NCBI GenBank assembly: GCA_031549085.1
Contig: JAVBQL010000018.1
Coordinates: 1 to 64,000, forward strand
Direction of reading: 5' to 3'
Source: JAVBQL01 sp031549085
GTDB taxonomy: Bacteria; Spirochaetota; GWE2-31-10; MWDO01
Length of the DNA stretch: 64,000 nt
The position numbers and the translations under genes are program-made. Each line of letters starts with the position of its first letter. Within the stretch, counting starts at the first letter, position 1. The notes under the pieces are model-generated. The model was given only the letters and a program-made list of their open reading frames with translations. It made no database searches and was not told the origin of the DNA. Shown here piece by piece: positions 45,141 to 52,746 of this stretch.

Positions 45141-46055
45141 TTAGAGAGACTTTAGATCACTGCTATCCCATAGATTATCAATATCATCATATCTATTTTT
45201 TACAACACTATTCCCTCTCTTTACTATTTTTGTTTCTGATCTATTATTTATAGCTTCAACTCCATACTCTCCATTGTAACACCCTCTCTCTCCATATATT
45301 TGACTATTTGAGATAGAAAACTTACTTTTTTTCTCTCCATTAAAACTTATAGCGATAGAGTAGTGGGCGATAGAATTTTCATACATTCCATATATAGTGC
45401 TATCCACAATATTAAGATCATCTCGCCTATTTTTACTCCATGAGTACTCTGTGTAGTCAATGCCATAGGAGTTGCTTAATGCTTCACTGTTATTAGCTGA
45501 ACCAAAAATAGTGCTTTTCTCTACTAATAGAGAGCCACTATACTCAACTCCATATACACCTTGCTCCAAATTTGAACCTATCGCTCCATAGATAGTTGAA
45601 TTTGTTATAGCTCCTACATCAATATTTCCAGATATTCCATAGGCATACCCCTCTATTTTAGAGTCCTCTGCACCACATATGGTTGAGTTTTTTATTTTAA
45701 GTGGTGCAACTATGCTATGGATGGCATAGGAGCTTCCTCTTGTTATTGTGGATTTTTTTGCTCCATATATAGTAGAATTATATATAGTAAGCTCTGTTTC
45801 ATCGTTTTCAATAGCATAGGCAAACTCTAAATTTGAGTTTGTTGCTCCATAAATTGTGGAGTTTAATATAGTAGTTGATGACTTTTTAAATTTCATACCA
45901 TGTCGATACTCTATTCCACTATTGCTCACAACAACATTTGCCCTCCTGCCGTTGCTGTATACCCCATACACTGTGTTAATATCCATCTCACTTGTGCCTC
46001 TATCTATTCCAACTATTTCACAATTATGTATGGTTGAAATTCCCCTCCAGAGCAA
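45141..46055 (-). CDS. Beta-helix repeat protein, 5' truncated at the host/phage junction
   Basis: 304 residues of repeated units built on 'NSTIYGA' spaced 35-40 residues apart: 'LNSTIYGATNSNLEFAYAIE', 'YNSTIYGAKKSTITRG', 'KNSTICGAEDSKIEGYAYGI', 'TNSTIYGAIGSNLEQGVYGV', 'EKSTIFGSANNSEALSNSYG', 'VDSTIYGMYENSIAHYSIAI'. This is a right-handed parallel beta-helix (pectate-lyase-like or adhesin-like) pattern. The open frame has only a TTG at 46055 and no signal peptide; upstream it meets a stop at 46085 inside the ribosome-binding site of the first phage gene. The protein therefore seems to have lost its N-terminus. Probably a non-functional remnant. Confidence 0.6.
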   Translation of the reverse strand: MLWRGISTIHNCEIVGIDRGTSEMDINTVYGVYSNGRRANVVVSNSGIEYRHGMKFKKSSTTILNSTIYGATNSNLEFAYAIENDETELTIYNSTIYGAKKSTITRGSSYAIHSIVAPLKIKNSTICGAEDSKIEGYAYGISGNIDVGAITNSTIYGAIGSNLEQGVYGVEYSGSLLVEKSTIFGSANNSEALSNSYGIDYTEYSWSKNRRDDLNIVDSTIYGMYENSIAHYSIAISFNGEKKSKFSISNSQIYGERGCYNGEYGVEAINNRSETKIVKRGNSVVKNRYDDIDNLWDSSDLKSL

Positions 46056-46084
46056 GTTAATCCAAAACTTAAGGAGGGTTATTT

Positions 46085-47062
46085 ATGAGTTTTTCAGCTT
46101 TACAGGATTTTATTAGAGTAAGACGTGGTCGTAAAGATTTAACTTCTACTAGCTGTAAAAATGTTAGGTTATACTTTGCAGACGGAACTTCACAAAAGAT
46201 TCCCGTGGCTTGTTATCTATATATTTTAGAGACAAGAGAAACCGATCTATCTATGCAGTACACTTATGGAGTTGTAGAGAAGATAGTCAGAAGGTCAAAA
46301 AATGTTAGCCGTGTTTTGCTTGCTGGCGGTGTTTCTGTTAGAGTCTACACTACACCAGCTTTACAGGTAGGTTCTTTTGTCAAGACAATTCCTGTTAAGG
46401 TAAAACAATCTAAAAAAGATTATGTTTTTTATAGAACTCATGCTGAAGTGAATTATCATAGAGAATATAAAATTATTGAATCTGTTATGGCAAGGAAACT
46501 TAAAAATTTCAGATTGCCTAAACATTTAACTATACAAGATTTAGCAATGGAGTATTTCAAATATCTTTATAAAAATAACGCATTTCTACGTTATCAAACC
46601 AGATCCTACTTAATAGTTGCTACAAACAATTGGATTAAGAATTTTATAAAATCTAGGGTTGTAAAAGAAGTAGATGTTACCCGTTCTCTCAACGACTTGG
46701 TTGGAGATGAAGGAGATCAAATTGAATATATCGATAGATTACAGTATTCAAGTGCCTCTCAAGACCATATGGCAGACTGTCATATGAGCAATCTTGAGAC
46801 AGCTGAATATTTAAAGTTTATTAGAGAAAAATTAAAAAAACAAGATTCTATACCTGCTTTAGAAGGAAATGGTAAAAACTTAAAAAGTATAACTTTTTCA
46901 GAGTTATTTGAACTTCTATATGAAAAAGAGACAATTGATTCTATAGCTAAAAAGATAGGTTATGGGGTTACTGCAGTAAGGACAGTGGTAAAAGAATTGC
47001 ATACTTACTTAAAAAGAGTAACGGAAACTTGCTATGGCTACAAAGAACTTATGGCTAATTGA
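46085..47062 (+). CDS. Phage sigma-factor-like protein
   Basis: 325 residues, strong site AAGGAGGGTTATTT before the ATG. The first 120 residues are beta-rich ('VRLYFADGTSQKIPVACYLY', 'VLLAGGVSVRVYTTPALQVG'). The middle 'RYQTRSYLIVATNNWIKNFI' followed by 'SLNDLVGDEGDQIEYIDRL' resembles sigma70 region 2 and the segment after it. The C-terminus 'ETIDSIAKKIGYGVTAVRTV' with 'KELHTYLKRV' is a helix-turn-helix like region 4. I infer a phage-encoded sigma (compare T4 gp55) with an extra N-terminal domain. It could also be another HTH transcription factor. Overlaps the next gene by 29 bp. Confidence 0.5.
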   Translation: MSFSALQDFIRVRRGRKDLTSTSCKNVRLYFADGTSQKIPVACYLYILETRETDLSMQYTYGVVEKIVRRSKNVSRVLLAGGVSVRVYTTPALQVGSFVKTIPVKVKQSKKDYVFYRTHAEVNYHREYKIIESVMARKLKNFRLPKHLTIQDLAMEYFKYLYKNNAFLRYQTRSYLIVATNNWIKNFIKSRVVKEVDVTRSLNDLVGDEGDQIEYIDRLQYSSASQDHMADCHMSNLETAEYLKFIREKLKKQDSIPALEGNGKNLKSITFSELFELLYEKETIDSIAKKIGYGVTAVRTVVKELHTYLKRVTETCYGYKELMAN

Positions 47063-47375
47063 TAAACCTCCTCTGGATCAGAGGCTAGTTGTGGTGCATT
47101 CAGGTAATTTTCTGGACATCTATAATCAGTATTATGGAGGCAGTTTTGGTAAACTTCAGTTATTGGTTCATTCTAATTTAAGAATAGAAAACCTCTTAAA
47201 GTTTGTAGAAGACTATGAGGATGACCTAGAGGTTTTTGTTTTGGGTTTTGTTACTCTCACTTTTATTTCAAGATTTACCCGAGTAGAAAATCTACGGAAG
47301 TATCAGTTGCAAGATATTAAGATTGAGTCTGAAAATCAGATTTTGTTAAATGAAATTAAGAAATATTGTAAATAA
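47034..47375 (+). CDS. Small phage protein, unknown
   Basis: 113 residues, overlapping the sigma-like gene by 29 bp. 'LWLIDKPPLDQRLVVVHSGN' starts it, and 'YEDDLEVFVLGFVTLTFISR' near residue 63 is hydrophobic but interrupted by charge. It ends basic (EIKKYCK). No family recognised. The overlap and the hairpins right after its stop indicate that it ends the first phage transcription unit. Confidence 0.6.
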   Translation: MATKNLWLIDKPPLDQRLVVVHSGNFLDIYNQYYGGSFGKLQLLVHSNLRIENLLKFVEDYEDDLEVFVLGFVTLTFISRFTRVENLRKYQLQDIKIESENQILLNEIKKYCK

Positions 47376-47418
47376 GCTTTAGAATTATGTCATATCTATT
47401 TATATGGTTGTTTAAAGA

Positions 47419-47443
47419 CATCTCTGAAAGTTTTTCAGAGATG
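47419..47443 (+). terminator. Hairpin after the first phage unit
   Basis: CATCTCTGAAA-gtt-TTTCAGAGATG, perfect 11-bp stem without a downstream T run. Lies six bases before a second, T-tailed hairpin; probably part of a double terminator or an mRNA-protecting stem. Confidence 0.55.
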
Positions 47444-47448
47444 CTTTA

Positions 47449-47488
47449 CTAAAGTAGGTCAATTGTTAATTTACCTACTTTAGTTTTT
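47449..47488 (+). terminator. Rho-independent terminator
   Basis: CTAAAGTAGGT pairs perfectly with ACCTACTTTAG (11 bp), followed by five T. It separates the sigma-like unit from the next genes. Confidence 0.8.
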
Positions 47489-47506
47489 AAATTATTAGGA
47501 GTAGCT

Positions 47507-47725
47507 ATGAGCGGTAAAAAACAAAAATTATTAAGGCAAAAAGTTAATGAAGAGTTTATAAATCAGGGGGGGATACCTACTAACTCTTATGAGTCCATAC
47601 CCCATAGGAATGATACCATAGATGAAAAAGGCAATGTTATACGGGGTTATACTTATCAGCGAAAAGGTAGCGAGGGCAATCTCAAGTCAATGGTTCGTAA
47701 AATTAATAAGAGGTCAAAGATATAG
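47507..47725 (+). CDS. Small basic phage protein, unknown
   Basis: 72 residues, good site TTAGGAGTAGCT. Strongly basic at both ends ('SGKKQKLLRQKVNEEF', 'SMVRKINKRSKI'), with a central 'IDEKGNVIRGYTYQRKG'. No family recognised; charge suggests nucleic-acid contact. Its TAG stop shares a base with the GTG start of the next gene. Confidence 0.6.
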   Translation: MSGKKQKLLRQKVNEEFINQGGIPTNSYESIPHRNDTIDEKGNVIRGYTYQRKGSEGNLKSMVRKINKRSKI

Positions 47726-48318
47726 TGGAAATAAAGATTAATATGTATAAAGATATACATCTTTTAAAGTTTATTTTTCCTAATATTAAAATTAACTCCT
47801 ATGGCTATATAATTTTTAGAACTGCAGATTCTCTCTATGACTTTAGTGGCTCGGAGCTGACGCTGGTTCAAGACGTGGGTGGTTTTAATCTTCTCACTCA
47901 AAAGGGGTTAATTTTGTTTTTAAAACATATCCAATTTTTAAAAAATGATACTTTAGATCGTTTCTCAAAAATTCAAATTAAGGGCATTACAGAACTCTAT
48001 AAGTTAATTTCTAAATACAGAATTAAGTTGTTTTCACTAGCTGGCGAGGATGATCAGTATCAATTAGATATTTTTCAATTACCTATTAGAGATAGACTGG
48101 AAGCTGTTTTTAATGGAGAGATTAAATTAAAGTCCATTCTTAAAATTCTCAATCAAACTTTTGATAGCTCCACTCACAGATTTCTTAATCCTTTTTACGT
48201 TAAGAAATTATTTGAGTTTAAATCTAAAGTGTTAAAGCATGAGGTTTTAAAGGTTGAGTTATCTGGCAATGATTTAATGGATACACTTCAATTGGTTTTA
48301 TGTATAAGGAGTTTTTAG
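47725..48318 (+). CDS. Phage protein, unknown
   Basis: 197 residues from a GTG that overlaps the preceding stop by one base (an ATG at 47743 is also in frame). Alternating hydrophobic/basic segments, e.g. 'YKDIHLLKFIFPNIKINSYG' and 'IQIKGITELYKLISKYRIKL'. No motif recognised. Coupled upstream and downstream (two-base gap to the next GTG). Confidence 0.6.
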   Translation: MEIKINMYKDIHLLKFIFPNIKINSYGYIIFRTADSLYDFSGSELTLVQDVGGFNLLTQKGLILFLKHIQFLKNDTLDRFSKIQIKGITELYKLISKYRIKLFSLAGEDDQYQLDIFQLPIRDRLEAVFNGEIKLKSILKILNQTFDSSTHRFLNPFYVKKLFEFKSKVLKHEVLKVELSGNDLMDTLQLVLCIRSF

Positions 48319-48319
48319 A

Positions 48320-48604
48320 GTGACAAAAGATTATGTAAAAAATAGATATGACTACTATGAGGGGTACATTACTAAGTTTTTAGGTTTAAAGAAAGATATG
48401 ACACTAGAGTCATTCCGTCAGGTGCTTATGAATGATCTTGAGCTTTTAATACTTGAGATTTGCTATGATACCAATAGAGCTTATAGCTATTTAAGTGGCA
48501 ATCCTAATGAGTATACAAAAAGTTCTATTGTAGAGTTTGTTAAGTATTTAGAGAGTCTAAAATGGAACTTGAAATTTTTATATGAAGTGGAGACAAGAAC
48601 ATAA
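48320..48604 (+). CDS. Phage protein, unknown
   Basis: 94 residues from a GTG start. Helical and acidic/aromatic: 'VKNRYDYYEGYITKFLGLKK', 'MNDLELLILEICYDTNRAYS'. No family recognised. Its last codons form the 5' arm of the terminator that ends this unit. Confidence 0.6.
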   Translation: MTKDYVKNRYDYYEGYITKFLGLKKDMTLESFRQVLMNDLELLILEICYDTNRAYSYLSGNPNEYTKSSIVEFVKYLESLKWNLKFLYEVETRT

Positions 48605-48638
48605 GGAGTAAATATTATTTCCCTTATGTTCTTTTTTT
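48597..48638 (+). terminator. Rho-independent terminator
   Basis: GAACATAAGG (48597-48606) pairs with CCTTATGTTC (48622-48631), followed by seven T. It overlaps the last codons of the upstream gene and insulates the SSB-like unit. Confidence 0.88.
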
Positions 48639-48683
48639 GTGAAAAGAAGACAGAAGAAGATGTCACATAAAGTAGGATAAATT

Positions 48684-48722
48684 ATGAACTACCTCCTTTT
48701 GGTAGTAAGTTTTAAATTATAA
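48684..48722 (+). CDS. Possible 12-residue leader peptide before the SSB-like gene
   Basis: ATG at 48684 preceded by AGGATAA encodes MNYLLLVVSFKL then stops, 17 bp before the SSB-like start. The frame includes a hairpin (48688-48706). It may be a translated regulatory leader or simply chance. Confidence 0.3.
   Translation: MNYLLLVVSFKL
48688..48706 (+). promoter_or_regulatory. Leader hairpin with CUCC-containing apex before the SSB-like gene
   Basis: ACTACC-TCCTTTT-GGTAGT. The apex and last stem base read CTCC, complementary to the GGAG (48729-48732) that precedes the SSB-like start codon, and ACCTCCTTT mimics the 3' end of 16S rRNA. A pseudoknot controlling translation is possible. Confidence 0.35.
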
Positions 48723-48739
48723 ATTATGGGAGTAAATTT

Positions 48740-49648
48740 ATGGGAGTGTTACCGTTTGGAACAAAGATGGAGTCATCTTTTCTTGAGAGATTTAAACCAA
48801 TAGCTGGTACTAAACAAAGAATATATGTTTTGGACTGGACAAGAGTGTGTGCTTTAGAAACACATTTTGTAAATAACCCAGATCATATAGGTAATTATAA
48901 TTGCATAAAAGGTATTTGTTGCAGTCATTTTGGAATACCTAGGCAGACATATAATTTTATATGTTATCACTATTCAGGGCAGGGCTATGAAGGTCAACTA
49001 AAAGTTCTAACTCTAAACAAAGATCAATATGAATCTTTTATTGAAAAAGCTCAAACAGATAATTTAGGGAACTTCGATTGGATTGTATCTGCTAAAGATA
49101 AAGGACGATATACACAGGCTGAATATAACAAAGCTAGTGGAGGTATTATTTTAAATAATGCACCGGAAGATTTTATAGGAGAGCTTAAAAAAGCAGTAGA
49201 AGACTTTTACTCCTTTAGTGAGAAGTTTTTAGCTAAAACAATCACAGAAAATGACTATTTTAATATGATCCAAGATATTGGAGGGGAGGATCAAAGTCAA
49301 CAACCCACCATTCGTATGAAGGGACCAGGTAACTCAAGTGGTTTACAGACAGGAACCCAACAGAGACGGATTACTGGAGGTATTGGTAATACTAATAATA
49401 CATCTAGTAAGGTGAATGCTTTTGGGAGCAATAGTTCATCTAAAGTTAATAGCAGTCCATTTTCAAGTAAGGTTAATGAAGTACAACCAACGACTGCACA
49501 TTTTGGCAATGAAGTTAAAGAGACTAACAATGAGGTTACTATCTCTAATGACGAGGTAGATTCTATTAATAGTGAGTTTAATAATACTGTTAACACCACT
49601 GATAAGATTGATCCAAAAGATTTAAATAGCATGCTGGACGAAGAGTAG
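48740..49648 (+). CDS. Phage single-stranded-DNA-binding protein candidate (gp32-like)
   Basis: 302 residues. The N-terminal 180 residues carry clustered potential zinc ligands (C37, H42, C55, C60, C61, H63, C75, H77), as T4 gp32 has a zinc site in its core. From about residue 195 a low-complexity Asn/Ser/Thr/Gly/Val linker follows, ending in an acidic tail 'DPKDLNSMLDEE', the usual partner-recruiting end of SSBs. Position directly before RuvC-like, RecA/UvsX-like and Rad50-like genes supports the role. Sequence similarity to gp32 itself is not evident to me, so this is inferred. Confidence 0.5.
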   Translation: MGVLPFGTKMESSFLERFKPIAGTKQRIYVLDWTRVCALETHFVNNPDHIGNYNCIKGICCSHFGIPRQTYNFICYHYSGQGYEGQLKVLTLNKDQYESFIEKAQTDNLGNFDWIVSAKDKGRYTQAEYNKASGGIILNNAPEDFIGELKKAVEDFYSFSEKFLAKTITENDYFNMIQDIGGEDQSQQPTIRMKGPGNSSGLQTGTQQRRITGGIGNTNNTSSKVNAFGSNSSSKVNSSPFSSKVNEVQPTTAHFGNEVKETNNEVTISNDEVDSINSEFNNTVNTTDKIDPKDLNSMLDEE

Positions 49649-49657
49649 GAGTTTTCA

Positions 49658-50200
49658 ATGGTTAAGGTCTTTATAGATCCAGCCTACTTTTCTACTGGTC
49701 TTTTCATTTTAAATGAGAAGACCAGTAAGTTTTCTTTTGATGCAGTAGTCTGTGAGGGAGACTCTCTAAAGAGCTATGAAAACTATCTACACAAGGCAGA
49801 CATAGTCTCTAATATGGTAGTAAAGAGAATAGCTCACTATAATCCAATTGAGGTGTATGTTGAAATACCCCCTCCAATAGGTCATACATCTGCGGGGTTA
49901 TATGGGCTATCCTTTTTATTAGTAACACGATTAAAATCACAAGGTTATAGGGTTTTTGCAATTCCCACACAGCTAGTTTACAACTTTCAAAAGAAATACT
50001 ATCAATCCAAAAAACATAAAGACAGACTATATATTGCTTTAGATCTTTTTAAACAACAGCGGATTTTAAATAACGGTATCACTTTTGATGGTATTATGCA
50101 CTTAGAAAATAACATAGATACTGCGACAGCCTATCTATTTTATGTCTTTAGTAATGAGCGAATAAAGACAGATAAGAAGTTTAAGTTAAAGGAGATATAA
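49658..50200 (+). CDS. RuvC-like Holliday junction resolvase candidate
   Basis: 180 residues. The first strand 'VKVFIDPAYFSTGLFIL' places D7, 'IEVYVEIPPPIG' places E69 and 'NNIDTATAYLFYVF' places D154 (with D144 or E150 nearby), matching the D-E-D-D layout of RNase H-fold resolvases such as RuvC. Length is typical. It would cut branched intermediates made by the neighbouring RecA-like protein. The stop codon shares a base with the next ATG, so it is translationally coupled to the recombinase gene. Confidence 0.55.
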   Translation: MVKVFIDPAYFSTGLFILNEKTSKFSFDAVVCEGDSLKSYENYLHKADIVSNMVVKRIAHYNPIEVYVEIPPPIGHTSAGLYGLSFLLVTRLKSQGYRVFAIPTQLVYNFQKKYYQSKKHKDRLYIALDLFKQQRILNNGITFDGIMHLENNIDTATAYLFYVFSNERIKTDKKFKLKEI

Positions 50201-51321
50201 TGAGCAACGATTTTTTCTCAAGTTATGAGAATGAGGTATCTACTGAAGATCTTTATATTAAAACAAATTACTTACCTTTTGATTTAGTTACTGGAGGTAA
50301 GGGGCTACCGCTAGGGGGATTTACACATCTTTATGGAGGCAATGGTTTGGGTAAAACTACCCTGCTCTATACTGTAGTTAAGAATTTAGTTATCAGAGGA
50401 GAGGGAGTTTTATGGGTAGGAGCGGAGAATACCAAAGAACTTGCTAATTCAATGGGGCTTTATGGTGAGGAGTCTTTTTTAAAAAAGCCAGAATACAGCC
50501 ATTTAAAAGATAAATTTCGATATCTAGATGCTGGATTTTATACCGAGCTGGAGGAAATTTCAAGAGAGTTTATTAAGTCACCCTACAGGGTTATGGTTAT
50601 AGACTCTATGACTGCGTTTTGTGCCTCACCAGAGACAATAAAAGAGAAAGGTATTGAAGATGTCCTTGTTGGACTGGATGCAAGAATTCAAACACAGTAC
50701 TTTAAGCTCTATGCTAATCTTTTAAAATCTACTAAAAAATCTATTATCTTTGTTACGCAATCTAGAGCTGATATAGGGGGAAGATCCTTTGGTTTTACCG
50801 CACCACAAGATAAGCCCGCTACAGGAAATGCTGGTTTGTTTTATTCCATATTGAGAGTTCTTTTACAGGGGGATGCTACTCTAAAAGCAAGCGATATGGG
50901 TCAGCAAGGGGATCATCAGGTTGGTAAGACAGGTTGGCTCAAAGCGGAAAAGAACAGAATGGCTCTACCTTTTGTTAGGCTACCAGTATTTATTCTTTTT
51001 GGTAAGGGAGCAAGTAATATTCAAGCTCTGCGGTCCTATATGGAAGCTATGAGCTACTTTAAATCTGCAGGATCAAGATTTCAAATCAGTTTTAAGGGGA
51101 CTGAAGTATCAGTTGCTGGTCGTAAGGGACTGCTAGATTGGATTAGCAATAACATGGATGCACTTATGGAAGATGTCTATGAGAACATTTCGGCTTACTA
51201 CAACATACTCTCTCTGGGGGCTTTTAAGAACATAAAGGGACAAGCTCCAATGGTCGCTACTAGTGAAGTGCAGATAGAAGTTCCTAGTAGCTCTATTTTA
51301 GAAGATAAAAAGGAAGCTTAA
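50200..51321 (+). CDS. RecA/UvsX-like recombinase
   Basis: 373 residues. Walker A GGNGLGKTT at 46-54, 'VLWVGAENTKELANSMGL' (the RecA Glu region), Walker B 'RVMVIDSMTAFCA' at about 127-139, and 'IIFVTQSRADIG' (the conserved polar switch). Loop 2 would be 'GRSFGFTAPQDKPATGNAGL'. The divergent P-loop and length fit phage UvsX or Sak4/RecA-like recombinases, which load on SSB-coated DNA for strand invasion. It starts one base overlapping the RuvC-like stop and its stop abuts the Rad50-like gene. Confidence 0.85.
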   Translation: MSNDFFSSYENEVSTEDLYIKTNYLPFDLVTGGKGLPLGGFTHLYGGNGLGKTTLLYTVVKNLVIRGEGVLWVGAENTKELANSMGLYGEESFLKKPEYSHLKDKFRYLDAGFYTELEEISREFIKSPYRVMVIDSMTAFCASPETIKEKGIEDVLVGLDARIQTQYFKLYANLLKSTKKSIIFVTQSRADIGGRSFGFTAPQDKPATGNAGLFYSILRVLLQGDATLKASDMGQQGDHQVGKTGWLKAEKNRMALPFVRLPVFILFGKGASNIQALRSYMEAMSYFKSAGSRFQISFKGTEVSVAGRKGLLDWISNNMDALMEDVYENISAYYNILSLGAFKNIKGQAPMVATSEVQIEVPSSSILEDKKEA

Positions 51322-52452
51322 ATGGATTTAAAAATCTCTGTCAAAGATTATAAGAAAATTAGAGATGCAAAGGTAGATATAGTTGGACTTACTATGGTTA
51401 AGGGGGACAACTCTGCTGGCAAGTCTACTCTCATAAAAGCCTTAAGATCCTTTATTTTGAACCAGTATAGCCCATCATCCAATCGTTATGGCACTTCTAA
51501 AGCAGAGGTCTATGTTAAGGTAGGAGACGAAGAAGTTACTGCCATAAGAACAGACTCTACTTCTTATATCTATAAGGAACAAACTTTTTCAAAATTAGGT
51601 AGGGATAATCTTTATAAGATTATCCCAGCTTTTCCTTTAAGGGTACTAGAGCTTAATGATGATAAGTTTATGCCTAATTTTGTATTTCAAAATGAGATAC
51701 CAATTTTTGGACAGGTAGATATCTATAATCTGTTCAGTTCTATGTTTAAGGTTTACTCAGATCTATCAGGCAAGTTACTAGAGATTAAAACTACCAATAG
51801 TCAAAATAATAAAAAGCTAGACTCTCTTTTGGAGAGTAATGAGAATTATCAGGTTGAATTAAATAAGATAGAGCAGTTTATTAAGAATCACTTTATTTAT
51901 GAACATGAGTATAATCAATACCTCGTATATGAGGAACTCAAAGTACAAAGTGATAGACTTGAAAATGGGTTAGGACAGATCCAAAATCTGCTGGACAGTC
52001 CAATTTCAGCTGATCGAAGTTTAAGAGATATGCAGATCTACGAGGGCTATAATTTTAATGGACTTGAGTCTTTTGTTGCTTTTGCAAGTAAGTTTTCTAT
52101 GTTAGCAGAGGCTTATATTTCCAATCAACGTGATATACAGGCTCTACAAGAGGTTGAAGATAGTGAAAAAGTGTGTAGGGATCAGCTGGAGTTTTTAGAG
52201 GCTTGTCAGCATTATAATGAATTATCTTTAGAAATTGATGAGTTAAACAATTCATTAGTTCTTGAGTTTTTTATACGAGAAAGTTCAAAAATTTTATGTC
52301 TTATTAAGCAGTATTGTAGCAATGATTTATCAATGGCTCAATTGGTTTCAGATATATCTCAATTAGAGAATGAGATATATGCCATTGAAGATGAGTTGGC
52401 TAATTATGATATATGTCCACTTTGCAATCAGGAGTGGGAGCATAAACATTAG
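51322..52452 (+). CDS. Rad50/gp46-like ATPase, N-terminal arm ending at the zinc hook
   Basis: 376 residues. Walker A GDNSAGKST is at 28-36 after 'DIVGLTMVK', as in Rad50/SbcC/gp46. After the ATPase lobe (to about 150) comes a coiled coil of about 210 residues ending in 'CPLCNQEWEHKH', where C365-x2-C368 is a zinc-hook CxxC. The protein then stops at a TAG. In known Rad50 proteins a second coil and the Walker B lobe follow in the same chain; here they lie in two further ORFs (52462, 52747) in the same frame. No Q-loop Gln is obvious by eye. Confidence 0.85.
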   Translation: MDLKISVKDYKKIRDAKVDIVGLTMVKGDNSAGKSTLIKALRSFILNQYSPSSNRYGTSKAEVYVKVGDEEVTAIRTDSTSYIYKEQTFSKLGRDNLYKIIPAFPLRVLELNDDKFMPNFVFQNEIPIFGQVDIYNLFSSMFKVYSDLSGKLLEIKTTNSQNNKKLDSLLESNENYQVELNKIEQFIKNHFIYEHEYNQYLVYEELKVQSDRLENGLGQIQNLLDSPISADRSLRDMQIYEGYNFNGLESFVAFASKFSMLAEAYISNQRDIQALQEVEDSEKVCRDQLEFLEACQHYNELSLEIDELNNSLVLEFFIRESSKILCLIKQYCSNDLSMAQLVSDISQLENEIYAIEDELANYDICPLCNQEWEHKH

Positions 52453-52461
52453 GAGATTACT

Positions 52462-52695
52462 ATGTCAGCAGGTGCAATAGCAGAGATAGAGAATTTACAG
52501 AGTAGACTCAATAAAAATATAGTTCTTTTAGAAGAGCGAAAAAAGAGACTAGAGTCTCTTATACAAGATCAGATGCAGGTAACTTCAGAATTGGAGTTGC
52601 TATTAAAAGATAGATATATCAATAAAACAACGGAAGAAGCAATAGAACTAGAGTACGAGAGAATAAAGAGAGAGATAGTTACTTTTAGTATTTAA
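52462..52695 (+). CDS. Rad50-like middle piece: short coiled coil after the hook
   Basis: 77 residues with its own site (TAGGAG seven bases before the ATG). Entirely coiled coil: 'AIAEIENLQSRLNKNIVLLE', 'ERKKRLESLIQDQMQVTSEL'. It is in the same frame as the preceding ORF, separated only by TAG and three codons. It corresponds to the first part of the returning coil of a Rad50 protein. It ends at a TAA, 51 bp before the third piece. Confidence 0.7.
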   Translation: MSAGAIAEIENLQSRLNKNIVLLEERKKRLESLIQDQMQVTSELELLLKDRYINKTTEEAIELEYERIKREIVTFSI

Positions 52696-52746
52696 TATTT
52701 TATGTTGTGTATAATTTATTTAGAAATTTATTTTGGGTAATTTATT

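Noticed and set aside
45141..46055. Diversity-generating retroelement target
   Set aside because: The repeats look like beta-helix units; no reverse transcriptase, template repeat or adenine-specific variation is visible.
46000..46090. tRNA-gene attachment site at the left edge of the phage region
   Set aside because: The seven tRNA genes are 2 kb away, and no partial tRNA sequence or direct repeat was found at the junction.
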